A stretch of DNA of 64,000 nt from contig NC_091378.1 of assembly GCF_038502225.1 (NCBI RefSeq), positions 1,791,244 through 1,855,243 of the forward strand. Direction: 5' to 3'. The notes under the pieces were generated by a model. The model had not been told where the DNA came from. It did no database searches and was given only the letters and a program-made list of their open reading frames with translations. Position numbers and translations under genes: made by a program. This document shows, piece by piece, positions 1-11,401 of this stretch (within the stretch, counting starts at the first letter, position 1; the number at the start of each line of letters is the position of its first letter). Source of the stretch: Cherax quadricarinatus (lineage: Eukaryota; Arthropoda; Malacostraca; Decapoda; Parastacidae).

Positions 1-1670
1 ATATGTTAAACTGCGTAAGGCTAGCATCAACAGTCTAGCTAAGCAGGTCACGAAATCGTCTTGAGGAAGGTAAGGCATCATTAGACTATGTAGCCTAGCT
101 CTGCTCTCGACATTACCAGATGACAAATGTAATCCTGGCGTAATTTATTTGTTTGCCTTTAAGAAATGTTAATACTAAATATACTTCACGTATACCTTTA
201 AAACAAGTGGAATATAAAATGAGCAAAAAAAATGGCGGAATGAAGGAAGTAGTAGAGTTTAACAATTCTATTATGCACTCCATTCCCATTATGTAAGCAG
301 GAGAGGCTTTCCTTCAGGTACTCCACCCACCCTTGAGGGTGGTACAGAGACGCTCCAGCCTATGAACTCGCCCAGTGTTATGACAACAGCCCAAGAGAAC
401 TGCTATGGTGGGTCCTATTTCTCTCTCCTTCCCTCCTTCCCTTCCCTATCCACACCTTTGTTTGAGCACACCCTCATTACGATTTCTAGGCCCTTTTACA
501 TTGAGTCTTGAAGTGGCCTCTCCTGTTACACTTCAAGGACCCTTCCATCGAGGCTTACAGAGCCCCTTCAAAGTACCTTCACTGAGTCTTCCGTGGCCTC
601 TAAACTGAGTGTTTCTGGGCGCTTCTACCGAGTCTTCCGTTGTCTCTAAGCTGAATCTTTACGGGATCTTTGATCAAGAAGTTTCAGAACCCTTACTCTT
701 TCATGAAGTTCTTTAATATCTCCTTGACGAGCCTTCCAGGGTCTCAACGCCTTTGTTTATTCATGCGAGAAATAGATCCCAATACCTTTGCCTATACATG
801 GGATGGAGAGGACCCAATACGTATGCCTATACATGGGAGGGCGAGGTCCCACGCCACACCTGGCGTGGGTGGAGGCGTCATGCGGGTGTACAAGCATCAT
901 GCATCCCAAAGTAGGGCCAGGAGAGCGTGTTCAACATGTATTTATCAATGTGTTAGAGGCCAGCAGCTGGGTTCATCCTTCATTGTGATTTGCATAGCGA
1001 GGGACGTGAGGAAGCCTAGTGCTTGGTGATGTTTAGGTGATGTTGTTGTCATGTTGTGGTGGTGTTGTGTGGTATCGTGGTGATGTTATGGTTGTGTGGT
1101 GGTGATCTTATTGTGTTGTGGTGGTGGTGTTGTGCTGTGTAATGTGGTAGTGCTGTAGCGGTGTGGGATGATGTGGTGGTGTGTTGTGATGTGGCAGTGT
1201 TATGGTAATTCTGAAGTGTGTAGTGGTGTGTGATGCTGTAGTAGTGAGTGGTGGTGATAACGTCATAACACAACCCTCCCTCCCCCCTGCTCTGAAAATT
1301 CAACATCCCACCTCACTGATCCTCATGTAAATGGGGATCCTAACAGGATATAGCACCCATGTTATCATTATTCGTCCATGAAATTCAATATGAACACCAT
1401 TATTACTGTTGTCCACCTGGGTTGTTTGTGGACCTGGGAAGCACACCTGAGTGCTTGTGATAAGGCTGAACAAAGCAAGTGCCCTCTTATGATATATCTC
1501 ACAAACAATTTAAAAGTAGGTTTATACACTAAGAGGTTATTTAATTCCTTTTTGAAGTTATTAAAGTATTCACTAGTGGTAAGGTAGACCCGTGTCAGGA
1601 GACATTTGATCTGCCTCCTGACGAATACAGCAATAATAATGCAGTCTTAATGACCCCCTTTGATATACCT
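1..1670. other. No gene recognised; low-complexity intergenic DNA
   Basis: I see no conserved protein here. About 490-680 carries loose repeats of a 'gagtcttccgtggcctctaa' type motif. About 778-850 holds a two-unit duplication around 'gcctatacatggga'. About 1030-1265 is a degenerate G/T-rich simple repeat (tggtggtgttgtg-like). The open frames across 405-1306 are by-products of this simple sequence. Confidence 0.6.
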
Positions 1671-1674
1671 TTAC

Positions 1675-2150
1675 CTTTAATGAGTTTCGAGTTTTTCTAC
1701 GAGCCTTGAGCCAGGCTCGTTTGGTGCTTGCCTGATCAAAAAGGCAAGGCTGCTGGTGGTCCCCTGACCCACATATCCATCACAGCCTGGTCGATCTGGC
1801 AATTGATGAAGATATTTGTTCAGTAAGACTTCTACAGTTGTCCCAGCAGTGCTTTTGATACATTCTGGAAAGATGTTGAATAATCTGGGACCACGGATGC
1901 TGATACAATGTTCTCTTATTGTGCCCACTGCACCACTGCTTTTCACCAGGTTTATTTTGCACTTCCTCCCATATCTCTCAGTCCAGTATGTTATGGCAGT
2001 GAGTAGATTTGGGACAAGGCAAAGCTCCAGCCTCCGTATGCTAATCGTGGCCCAGTCTCTAAGAGGTTAGACACAAGATTGAACACCGCCGTAAGCCTAC
2101 TGGCCCATACTAGGCAGGTCCAACTCACACCCGATCATGTACCCTATAAC
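1675..2150 (-). mobile_element. Degenerate non-LTR retrotransposon 3' end (CR1/Jockey-like RT C-terminus)
   Basis: Read on the minus strand, 1946-1677 encodes a segment with ISIRGPRLFN, then a degraded LDKHL-like helix, then 'LPDRPGCDGYVG'. The same order (SVRGPRLFNCLP ... VPDQPGCGSYVG) is seen in the better copy at 6560-6945. This is the C-terminal tail after the reverse transcriptase of a LINE. About 2060-2150 continues with another LINE tail fragment ('gcctactggcccatactagg'). It is an old, non-functional remnant. Confidence 0.7.
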
Positions 2151-2361
2151 AAGGATGTGCGATGTCACCGTGGTTGTTTACAGATAACGAGAATAACTCT
2201 GATATAGTTTGAGAGTTGTAACACAGCTGCTGTCTGGGGATGACTGTGTTTTTTTGCAGATTCAGAAAAGAAGAGAAAGTAACCAAAGATTTTAATGACT
2301 TTCATGAGAGAAGAAAAAACGCAGATCTTGCGATGACGTCCATACCTGCAGCACTCAGATT

Positions 2362-2399
2362 TTAAAAGACGTTTCGCCCACTAGGGGGCTTGTCAATCC
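2362..2399 (-). ncRNA. Hammerhead-ribozyme-like motif (degenerate)
   Basis: On the minus strand the order is TTGACAA, a hairpin GCCC-CCTAGT-GGGC, then GAAACG. This is the layout of a hammerhead core (CUGAUGA, stem II, GAAA), with the first box mutated. Related motifs occur at 6345-6465, 8027, 9701, 12722-12815 and 53794. Penelope-like retroelements are known to carry such motifs. Activity is not implied. Confidence 0.4.
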
Positions 2400-3780
2400 T
2401 ATGACATCTATGAAACAATAAATAAATATATAAGTCTGGCCTTATAAATACTTCACGCACTTCCCACTTGCTATGTCCTCCCGTGTACTGAATTATCGTA
2501 AGAGAAAACGGCAGGAAAAAATACAGTATTAACTAGTAGTTTGGTCGTTGCGTGATCCAAGAAAGGTATCCCTGTTGTGGAAAATACTGTATATTTTCCG
2601 GAAATACGGTAATTTATAGGTAAATAGATGCCCTATATTGTATTTAATAAAAGTGTATTTTTAAAAAGAGGACAGTCGCCATTACTGTTTGAATTGAGAG
2701 TAACAGACGTTAGTGTAATGGGAAGAATTTTTCGTGCTCTAGAGGTTAAAATTGGGCTGACAAATAGGAGGCGAAATTGTTGGATGTGCAGTCCTGCATA
2801 ACTTGAGATATCAGGCGACTGGACAAGACAGCTCCAGGAACCTCAGATAAGTCTGTTATGTTATAACTCTGGCCAGTTGTTATTTTCATGTATAGACAGA
2901 GGTTTTCTGAGTATGATACACCATGATTTCCAGTCAAATTAGTGAGTGATATTAATTCTCCTTCTGTTATGTAAATGTATGTATATATAATCCTTTTTTA
3001 ATTTTAATATACAGTCCACAAATTTATATATTTACCAGCATTCCTGGTGATGTATAATCCATTTAATTAATAGGTCCAGAGCAACTTGTGGATATGACAG
3101 TGGTAGGTATCGAAGGGGGACATTTTTTGCGACCTAGGTGTCCCAAATTCCTACTTGTCTAACTGATAAATAATAATTATCTATGTTCATTTATTGTTAT
3201 GTACATAATGAGTTACATACAGATAAATGCAATTTTCCACACCTGTATTGTATAACCCAGGTGCCTGTACCTCAATGTACACATAAGGTATAGTACAGAG
3301 TGCGGCATAAGTTTGTAATATAGTTAAATATTAGCGTTTAATATTTTAAGTGAAAGGGAAGAGGCATTCGCAAGTTATTATAATGAAACTAACATTACAA
3401 ATAAAAACTGATATATTAAGACATACACAGCCCAACACAAATTCACATTACGTAAGAAAGACTAATTTGATAAGGTTAATGCTAAACTGAAAAGGCATTC
3501 TGTAGTTATCTCACATAGATCAAAATCAATATTCCTTAATAGGGTGTTTCAAAAGGATGGACCCTATTTGAAATTCAACTATCGTTGAAATTGGTTACTA
3601 TCCTGGCCGTAAGATGCATCAGCCATTAAGTAGTGAAGCCATTCACAAGAGGTGGACTGCAGATATTTTCTAATTAAACGAGAATCAAACTTTTACAATA
3701 TTTTATACAAAACGGTCAAATCTGTCCCTACCACCCACTTGAATTTTATCCTGCTGAGGGTTTTGGAAGTTATCCAAGCC
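2400..3780. other. Unique AT-rich DNA, no gene seen
   Basis: I find no recognisable coding or repeat structure of note. A possible DNA-transposon terminus begins near 3540 ('ggtgtttcaaaaggatgg'), but I could not find its partner end. Confidence 0.5.
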
Positions 3781-4079
3781 ATTCCAGGATCAGTAAGTTT
3801 ATTCAGGTACAGGTACACATAAGTACAATTATCATATAGTGTAAATTACCTAGGATAACCCAAAAAAGTCAGACAACGTGACTTATTTCCTTTGGACTCA
3901 TTAAATTTGGTCATAGGGCAATGTACATGCTAGTTATTACTAGAATCTGGTCCTCGTTACTATAAACAAAAGTCCAAAATTTAAACTTGATCGGATGAAT
4001 GTTCCTCGGGTTATGAGCGAAATAGAGTCGAAAAGTACGAAGAAATAATAAAAACAAAACAGGTAACCACTTAAAGATG

Positions 4080-4192
4080 CCCCCTTAGGGGATACCTAAT
4101 AAAAACAAACTTAGGGGATATCTAATAAAAACAAACTTAGGGAATACCTAATAAAAACTTAGGGATGCCTTATAAAAACAAACTTACGCACG
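4080..4192 (+). repeat. Short tandem repeat, ~26-30 bp unit, about four copies
   Basis: The unit 'cttaggggatacctaataaa' recurs with small changes, with 'aacaaa' between copies. It lies directly next to the interspersed repeat at 4196. Confidence 0.75.
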
Positions 4193-4195
4193 ACA

Positions 4196-4365
4196 CCAAG
4201 CTAATGTTAAACAATAACTCATAACCCTAATTTTTAAAGGGGTGGACCAGTATGCCAGCGGAAGGCCTCGGTCCGATGACCAGAAGCTCCAGCTGTGGGT
4301 TATCATATGACTAAGACCCGCTTGTCCTGTTTCCTGACAAACCTTACCTAACCTAACCTTAAACA
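4196..4365 (+). repeat. Interspersed repeat with a CCTAA-rich tail (copy 1)
   Basis: It shares a long stretch with 7775-7930: 'tttttaaaggggtggacc', then 'gatgacca.aagctcca', 'atcatatgactaa.acccg' and 'cttgtcctgtttcctgaca'. This copy ends in 'ttacctaacctaacctta'. It is a short interspersed element, class not determined. Confidence 0.75.
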
Positions 4366-4435
4366 TTAAAAACACAATATGTAAGTTGAAGACAACAGCA
4401 GCCAAAAATGTACTTATGTTTAGATAGTAGATGAA

Positions 4436-4722
4436 ATTTTGTTGGGATTTTTAATCCCGGAGGGTTAGCCACCCAGGAAAACCCAATAAAGTCAGTGTGT
4501 CATCGAGGATTGTCTTATTTTCACTGGGGTCCTTAAATCTTGTCTCCAGGATGCGACCCACACCAGTCTACTAACACCCAGGCACCTACTTGCTTATTAG
4601 GTGAACAGGGGACAGCAGGTATAAGGAAACACGCCCAATCTTTCCACCCTTGCCGGGGATCGAACCACGCATACTCAGTGTGAAGCGAGAGCGTTGCCTG
4701 CCAGGCCACAGGCCACCATACT
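4436..4722 (-). mobile_element. tRNA-derived SINE (family 1), minus strand
   Basis: The reverse complement matches the SINE at 11402-11705. It has a tRNA-like head with a B-box-like 'ggttcgatcc' region, then 'gtgtgggtcgcatcctg', then the tail block ending 'ggctaaccctccgggattaa'. It is near full length and degraded. Confidence 0.8.
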
Positions 4723-5029
4723 ATACTATTACCTTCAAATTAAAATTACAGATTTAAACTAGGATTAAAATAAAAAAAATAAGTTGAATATCTACACAGG
4801 AAATTTAAACCCGCTTCAAATGCGAGAAAATACTATATATACACAGTATACACGTTTTGGCTTTGAAATGAATTTAAAAATATTGGAGCAAGCGATAGGA
4901 AGGGATTTGCAAAACAAATCCAGTTAGAATGAAAACAGAGAAGCCGCAGGCTAGGCTCGGGAAAAACATTGTGAATATGAGAGCTCACTCACACACATCC
5001 TGTTACATATCCGTTAATGATTCCCAGGA

Positions 5030-5275
5030 TCATAGCCTCCGCGGCCTGGTCTCAGACCAGGCCTCCTGAGACTAGGCCTGCTAAACTGGAAAGGAAATAT
5101 TAGTGCAGGAACTACTTAGAAACGCTGAGGTAAATGTAAGTGCATACTGACTGCATGTAGAAGTTTGTAAGATTGACCTCTGACCTTACGTGTTCATGAC
5201 AGAAAGAAAAGATCAGCTATCCTGCCAGTTTCAGAAGTTCAACAGATTTTCGTTTCACACTTGTATGATAGGACG
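5030..5275. repeat. LINE 3' fragment plus older interspersed repeat
   Basis: About 5030-5075 resembles the terminal 'gcctccgcggcctggtc' block of the CR1-like LINEs. About 5080-5275 aligns loosely with 11955-12150 (shared 'ctggaaaggaaat', 'ttgtaagatt', 'gtttcacactt'), so it is a second copy of an unnamed dispersed repeat. Confidence 0.55.
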
Positions 5276-6107
5276 GTAGTAAGACCTTGGGAAACTGTAG
5301 TCTGCTAACTACAGCCACACCAACTTTGAAAAAACAAACTAGTTTTTGGTTCCGAAATGAGGAAGAACTAACATTGCGATACTTCTTGTTGAATTTACCA
5401 CACAGATTTAATACTGTATTGTGAATATAATTATAAACTTACAAGTTATGTAACTTAATATACAGCAAAGAGAAAGAAAGACAGGGGTGAGGCAATGGTC
5501 AAGAACCAGTATCACACCTGAACACCACGATAAGGTCTCTCCATTTACTTAAGGTTATTCTTTTCACTATCACACCTTCCTCGCCCTACCCGTACGTTTT
5601 CCTGACATGTTATCTCAGGTTGTGCATAAGACGCCGCTGGCATACACGAGCTGGTCCCGTCTGAACAAAACCACTCTCACCCACCAGACTCCACGTGTAT
5701 GAATAAAAAACAGTAACCTGTTAAATGTTTTGCACTCTGGCTGGATTGTTGGTATTTTCTTTCTGCCTCTTGAACATTTAAAATGCTAGGTAAATTTTGC
5801 AAACCTCTAGTTTTCATTATTCACTTATCTTTAATGCTTCTCGTTACTTTTCAGCCTAGGAGGCGTCGTTTGAGATCAAATCGCGGGAATGATGATCCCT
5901 GAACCATGAACAGATAACAGATATAGTTTTGTTGACTAGTGAAAAATTAATCAAACTGGTCACTTTAAGACTCGTCTCCGCTATGGAAAATAATTAACAA
6001 AAATTATACAAATTATTTAACAGGTTTGGGAAATTATTTCATATTACGTAAATGTTAGCTATGATAGGTTGCTAGGTTAGTGTTAATAAATACATGTGGC
6101 TGGTTTT

Positions 6108-6195
6108 CAGATTCTCTCTAAGCTTACTCTGAGGCCCAGTTTTCATTGCTGACTGCCTGGTCAACCAGGCTGTTGTTGCCAGAGACCTACAGAAT
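6108..6195 (+). mobile_element. LINE 3'-terminal fragment
   Basis: It contains 'gcctggtcaaccaggctgtt', matching the 'gcctggttgatcaggc' block at the 3' end of the LINE at 6560-6945. It is very short. Confidence 0.5.
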
Positions 6196-6339
6196 GAGAT
6201 AGCTATCATAATTTGGATGGCATCGTTCTCATGCGCACACATATAGTGTACGTATTGATGGGGCCGCCACAATAAATTTTGAAGACATGTGGAGAGAAAT
6301 GGCACAAAATACCGACACGATGGATAGACACAAAAGCAC

Positions 6340-6475
6340 TATAATGCGACTTTTTTATTGACATTTCACCGACAGTGGGTTTTATCACAAAAAGTCCCCA
6401 GGTAGATCTGTTTGTGACTTGATAAATCCCACTGTGTGGGTGAAAAGTTGTCAATAAAGGACCGCGTTATACTGC
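6340..6475. repeat. Head-to-head inverted repeat with hammerhead-like cores
   Basis: The right arm (about 6418-6475) reads CTTGATAA, hairpin CCCAC-TGT-GTGGG, then GAAAAGTTGTCAATAAAGGA. The left arm (about 6340-6400) is its diverged reverse complement (tttttattgaca, then the cagtggg stem, then ttttatca). In related, better copies the box order is CTGATGA, stem II, GAAAC, GTC, which fits a minimal type I hammerhead. See the findings. Confidence 0.5.
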
Positions 6476-6559
6476 ATTTGAACACATGTTGCAAAATAGT
6501 TTCAATTGTTGAAACGTTGCCTCGATAAAAGCTTGTTTTCAACATGATTTTTCTTCGCT

Positions 6560-6945
6560 AACATCACTACCGAACTTGCACACGAAAATCACTCACTACG
6601 AAAGCAGACTTGGCAGACGATGCACCATCCCCCCAATGAAAAGCAGGGGTGTCACTAGCACGTTAAGAGACCATACAATAAGTGTCAGGGGCCCGAGACT
6701 GTTCAACTGCCTCCCAGCACACATAAGGGGGATTACCAACAGACCCCTGGCAGTCTTCAAGCTGGCACTGGACAAGCACCTAAAGTCAGTTCCTGATCAG
6801 CCGGGCTGTGGCTCGTACGTTGGTTTGCGTGCAGCCAGCAGCAACAGCCTGGTTGATCAGGCGCTGATCCACCAGGCCTGGTCACAGACCGGGCCGCGGG
6901 GGCGTTGACCCCCGAAACTCTCTCCAGGTAAACTCCAGGTAAACT
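6560..6945 (+). mobile_element. Non-LTR retrotransposon 3' end with RT C-terminal coding fragment
   Basis: Frame 6576-6908 encodes a 110-residue fragment with ISVRGPRLFNCLPAHIRGI, then VFKLALDKHLKSVPDQPGCG. This is the tail following the reverse transcriptase in CR1/Jockey-type LINEs. The 3' end continues as 'gaccgggccgcgggggcg' and a short iterated 'ctccaggtaaa' tail at 6924-6945. The RT itself is absent, so the copy is 5'-truncated. It is the best local reference for the older fragments at 1675, 9870, 13815, 30228 and 59990. Confidence 0.75.
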
Positions 6946-7224
6946 GGTAAGTCATTTGGAGTCACAAATTTTGCTACGCTATGACACATAACACTCGGAG
7001 AGTTTTGATCGTATTTTAAAGTTTTAGTGATGAGCAATCATTACAGGGGAGTATGGCAGCCACTGATAACGTAATGAACGTCAGTGCATTACGTTACCCT
7101 GTGATTAGTGTCCCAGGCCCAGGGTGAACCGCTGCAGCGTAAATATTACCCAAGTGACTTTTTGTTCCTCCTCCCACCTGCTTCCTCTTCCTCCCTCCCT
7201 CCCTTCCCTTGTTGTCATGCAAGC

Positions 7225-7325
7225 ATACAACTATTATTGCTACTATTATAATACTGATGTGAAGCGCTAAACCCCTGGTGATCTTTCAGCACAAGATAAT
7301 GGAAGCTCGATACATGGGTTTGTTA
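7225..7325 (+). repeat. Fragment of the (TAA)-tailed repeat family
   Basis: Sequence around 'gaagcgctaaacccctggtg' matches the family whose best copies are at 30065 and 48137. An 'attattgctactattata' tract precedes it. Confidence 0.6.
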
Positions 7326-7469
7326 GTCTCGAGACAGACGTGCTACCTTCCTACCTCTTGACTACGTTGTAAAACAGCAAACGTACATACAACTCTGCCA
7401 ACTCTCATCTATATTATTATACATGATTGATATACCGCACAATAAATATTTCCTCCTCTTCCGCCGCCT

Positions 7470-7560
7470 CCTGTTTTTAATGTGGAAACGTTTCGCCAGC
7501 CAATGGTTCATTACGAAGCCACAAGTGTCTCATTCATTAACTTGTCGGTTTTTTAAACTA
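7470..7560 (-). repeat. Hammerhead-associated repeat fragment, minus strand
   Basis: 'gtggaaacgtttcgccag' is the reverse complement of the GGCGAAACGTTTCCAC segment of the repeats at 8027 and 9701, but the stem and first box are largely lost. Confidence 0.45.
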
Positions 7561-7774
7561 TTTATATTGTAATATCTGTTTGACACATCAACATCCAGGA
7601 ATCTTGACACAGGGAATTCTCCAACGCCTTCATAACCTATAGGTATGCCCGGTCTACTTCCACCAGTGGATTTGTCCACTGGTGATGCCGCCTACAACTG
7701 CTTCACCTTACCTGTCTCCTGTATATAATCCCCTACTCCGCACTTATGTTGTGTACACAAAATATGAAATGGTT

Positions 7775-7930
7775 ATAATCATAACCATAATTTTTAAAGG
7801 GGTGGACCGGTAAGCCAGTGGAAAACCTTGGTCAGATGACCAAAAGCTCCATCGGCGGATCATCATATGACTAATACCCGCGTCAGGAAACACTTGTCCT
7901 GTTTCCTGACAAACCTTACCAAACCAAAAC
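7775..7930 (+). repeat. Interspersed repeat with a CCTAA-related tail (copy 2)
   Basis: Second copy of the family at 4196-4365. It is slightly longer in the middle ('cgcgtcaggaaacacttg') and its tail is mutated to 'ttaccaaaccaaaac'. Confidence 0.75.
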
Positions 7931-7964
7931 TTGTACTTTTATCAAGATTGATGGACGAAACGCA

Positions 7965-8115
7965 TCCAGGCTGAGGGACTGATTACCTCAAACTCCTCAT
8001 CTTGCACCGTTCCTCTCTGTACTGGATTGATGAAGCCACTGACTAGCGTAATGTTTCCACAATACAGAAACCCAAGTGTTGCACAGGTGTCTCGTTCATC
8101 AACTTGGTTTTCTAA
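7965..8115 (+). repeat. Hammerhead-associated repeat
   Basis: Shares 'aggctgagggactga.tacc', then 'ttgatgaagccact', then 'gtttccacaata' with 9640-9775. The TTGATGA box at 8027-8033 differs by one base from CUGAUGA. The GAAA box is mutated. Confidence 0.55.
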
Positions 8116-8994
8116 ATCGTATATAGAATACTACTTGAAGTCTCCCGGGAGGCTCAGGCTGACACTAATAAACTCTCCCAGCTCAGGCTAACACATTTCT
8201 ATTCTATATACTTAAGTAACTTATCCTGTGGAATATGGAATATGACAGGGAAACATAGCTTTTGTTCCCACTCTGCAACTATCATATAGCATAAGTAACA
8301 GCATATTGCCAATTTATCCAATTTTGTTAAGTAAAGTGGGAGGAGTGAGTAAGCAGTTGACCACTGAAGGAGAGGGGTCCAGGAAAGAGTGGCTGGTGGG
8401 TTCGGGTTACTGTCATGCATTGTATTCGACTGGAGCACCAAGGCGGGTCATGGGGCGTATTAAAGACAAAGACATTATTCTGGAAAGACACTCATATGGA
8501 TGGGGATGTTGGTACATGCAAATGATACTGCAGTAATGAGTCTCTAGATGTAAAAACATGTTACTTGGTTTATTATACGTTGAGGAAGCATGTACCATGT
8601 GTGCGCTGGATTAATATGATAGTAGGACCAGATGATGTAGTGAATGTGTGATAGAATAAGATAATGGTATGAGCTCACCTGTATTGAGCTCACCTGTATT
8701 CACAAATAAAGCATTCTTAACTGGGATGAGAAAATGAATGTTGGAGAGCAGAGAAATAAGGGATAAGCAAATTCCTACCACAAGGAAAAGTTTGTAAATA
8801 AGATACAATATACGGGCTATAACCTTTTATTTATGAATATTTCACCAACCAGGGACTATATTAATTCATGAATAAGATGCCATGACGAGCATTCTGTTTT
8901 CATACCATTAACATATTCTGCAATTGTATTACCAAGGAAACGTAAAAAACAAAGACAAATTGGAATATAGTTGGGCATTGCAATGATATTTAAA

Positions 8995-9180
8995 GCATAA
9001 CAAGCTTTTATAAGACGTTTCGCTGAAAGGTGAGCTTTGAGCGAAACGTTGGAACGGGTTGGAGGAGTCCTGCGAGTTTCAGAACTAGTTTGCCATCGGT
9101 TCGAGTCCCACACATTCTGTGATGTGCTTAGAATCGTGTTATTACGATTTCATGAGTCGTGAGAAACGTCTAAACTTTGT
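8995..9180 (+). mobile_element. SINE family 2 copy next to a hammerhead-like repeat
   Basis: About 9005-9055 contains inverted 'acgtttcgct' and 'gagcgaaacgtt' segments. About 9060-9175 has a tRNA-like B box ('ggttcgagtccc' at about 9098), then 'aatcgtgttattacgatttc'. That tail also occurs at 50222 and, reversed, near 63015. Confidence 0.6.
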
Positions 9181-9639
9181 TTTGCTATAAGTGTCCATTA
9201 CCCTACTTGTCGACGTTCTGTCAATCAACCACTGAATATATATTGCTGAAACAATCGAGACTAATCGGAAGAAAAATGCCTATGTTAACAGAGAGGTTCA
9301 TGTTATAGGCTTAAGGCGCTGAATTACCACTCTCAGGAAAGGCTTAGAATTAAAGGGGGAGGGGATATGACTGAAGTGTCAATGGAAAACTGGAATAAAT
9401 AAAGAAGATATAAACAACGTGCTGAAAATGTCCAACCAAGGCAGGACTCGCAGCAGTGGATTCAGGTTGGGTAAATTTAGACTTCGAAACGATAAGATAA
9501 GATACAGGCAATTACGGTTTAGCAACATTTATAGATGCGCGGAACAATCTTCCAAGTAGTGTGGATGAATTAAATCTGCCTCGCATGTAGATAAATGGTT
9601 CAGAGAACAGACAAGCTGATGGACTAATTACATCAACCC

Positions 9640-9775
9640 CAGGCTGAGGGACTGACTACCTCAAACCCTCTTAATCTTCACCGTTCTTCTTTGTATTGGA
9701 CTGACGAAGCCACTGTGTAGCGAAAAGTTTCCACAATAAAGATACCTAAGCGTTGTACACTGCCTAACATGGGCC
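9640..9775 (+). ncRNA. Hammerhead-ribozyme-like motif within repeat
   Basis: CTGACGA at 9701-9707 is followed by hairpin GCCAC-TGT-GTAGC at 9709-9721 (one mismatch) and GAAA at 9722-9725. The core differs by one base from CUGAUGA. Stem III is not clear (agtttccacaataaag). It is the same repeat family as 7965-8115 and 52240-52450. Confidence 0.45.
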
Positions 9776-9869
9776 AATAGGCCTGCTGGAGTACTCTAAA
9801 GGTGAGTCAAGATTTCAAATGTAGTTGTGTCCAGTCACTGTACGTTTTGCCTGAATGACTTGGTACACC

Positions 9870-10005
9870 TAGAGTTTGTTCCGAGGGTCAACGCCCCCGC
9901 GGCCTGGTCCCAGAGAAGGCTTCCTGGTGGATGGTCTTAACAACCAGGCTGTTGGTGCTAGTCGCACGTATGCACCTCAACCCGTCAAAGAGAGGTACCT
10001 GGGAA
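9870..10005 (-). mobile_element. LINE 3'-terminal fragment, minus strand
   Basis: 'gggtcaacgcccccgcggcc' followed by 'aaccaggctgttggtgct' is the reverse complement of the 3' end seen at 6880-6910 and 60000-60115. Confidence 0.7.
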
Positions 10006-10339
10006 TGTGCAACGGCATAGATCGTTCAGAAATGGAGGAACGTAAGCGCACTGAAGAACTAACGATTCAGAGGACGGGTTAGTACAGGAGCCGAAAAAGT
10101 TTGTGACGTTCCAACACGTGGTGGTCGCCGCCTCTCCATTGTACTTCAAACCGCTGGTCATTATCGGATATCGCCACTACCAAGTCCCGCAGGCTATTTT
10201 ATGAGCTATTTTCAGAATCTTTCCTACCTTACTTGTCTCCCAACATTCCACCTTCCTCCGGGTACAACTTTCCTGGCTCCCCTAACTCCTACTGACCTTT
10301 CCATATTCTCACATCTCCCCTCCCTCCCCCCAAAAAATC

Positions 10340-10465
10340 AATATCGTATAACGTGATATTCATTACTCAGTATTGCCCAGAGAATACATTTCTGTGTCCC
10401 CCACCCCCAACCAAATATATATATACTGTCTGATATTCATTACTCAGTATCGTCCAGAGAATAAA
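10340..10465 (+). repeat. Local duplication of ~45 bp
   Basis: 'gatattcattactcagtat' with 'cagagaata.att' occurs at about 10359-10390 and again at about 10433-10463. Confidence 0.7.
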
Positions 10466-10752
10466 TTTTTGCAGTTCTTAAAATATCAGTTTGAGGCTAC
10501 TTTTATTTTTGTTAGATGATATGAATGGCAAAAATGGGGAGGAGGACTGAGTAGCGACCAAGGTTATGAGTGAAGAGACAGAGAGAAATGGGCTGATGTA
10601 GGTAACAGCTTTTAACTTGTAAATAAAGTTAGCAACCTTAAACCTAACCTTGTTATAAAACCCCGTGTAAAGAAAACAATGAGAGGGAGAGAAATAAGGT
10701 AATTTTTGAAATAATAAATATGCAACTGTTCGTCTCCTCGTATCGCCATTCC

Positions 10753-10762
10753 TCCTCTTCTT

Positions 10763-10824
<62 letters not shown>
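10753..10824 (+). repeat. (CTT)n followed by (ATT)n microsatellite
   Basis: About 38 bp of CTT triplets pass directly into about 34 bp of ATT. The polymeric Ser/Tyr and Asn/Lys frames across it are artefacts. Confidence 0.95.
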
Positions 10825-10975
10825 GCCGATGGAGAAGCGCTAAACCTGGTATTAGGGGCCAGGGGATTACCATGGGAGGTAATCAGGTTTGATTCGAAGG
10901 CTAGTCAGCGTGGTACCTATTTCATAATTCACGAGCCTATCACCAGCATCAAGGGCCCTGATCACCATTAAGCTG
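10825..10975 (+). mobile_element. (TAA)-tailed repeat family copy
   Basis: 'gagaagcgctaaacctggta' is followed by the 'gggaggtaatcaggtttgat' and 'catcaagggccctgatcacc' blocks. On the minus strand the microsatellite at 10791-10824 would be its (TAA)n 3' tail. Confidence 0.7.
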
Positions 10976-11401
10976 GCATGTAATTCCCTGGACTACATTT
11001 GCAGTAGTAAATCTACACTACAATACCATGAGAAGGACATATATATGTTTTCCTATATGATGACACATCCACACGTCACTGATATAAGCAACAAAAAGCT
11101 TTTAATTCTATGACTTCACTACAAAGAGGCAGAAAAACCACATACTTGAATATCTAACACATTAGCTGATAAGGGTCAGATACATGGTAAGTGTCAGAGC
11201 ATAACAAGCACAAGGCTAACGTGTCAATCTGCAGAGAAATAATTCTTCACGTCCAAAGGCAGTCCATGGTTACTTATAGGCTGGTTTAGAAATACACGTG
11301 AGTAAATACTAGGTCCCAAGACCGAAACGTTTTATAATAAATATGTCTAGTGTTTGCTCACTGTCTTTCTAAACCAATTTGTCGGAATCTATTACCAAGG
11401 C

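Noticed and set aside
670..1029. 119-residue frame
   Set aside because: Spans a local duplication and shows no conserved motif; not supported as coding.
4340..4365. Interstitial telomere
   Set aside because: Only about two to three CCTAA units, at the tail of a dispersed repeat; too short to call telomeric.
10478..10971. Asn/Lys- and Ser/Tyr-rich frames
   Set aside because: They come from the (CTT)n(ATT)n microsatellite.
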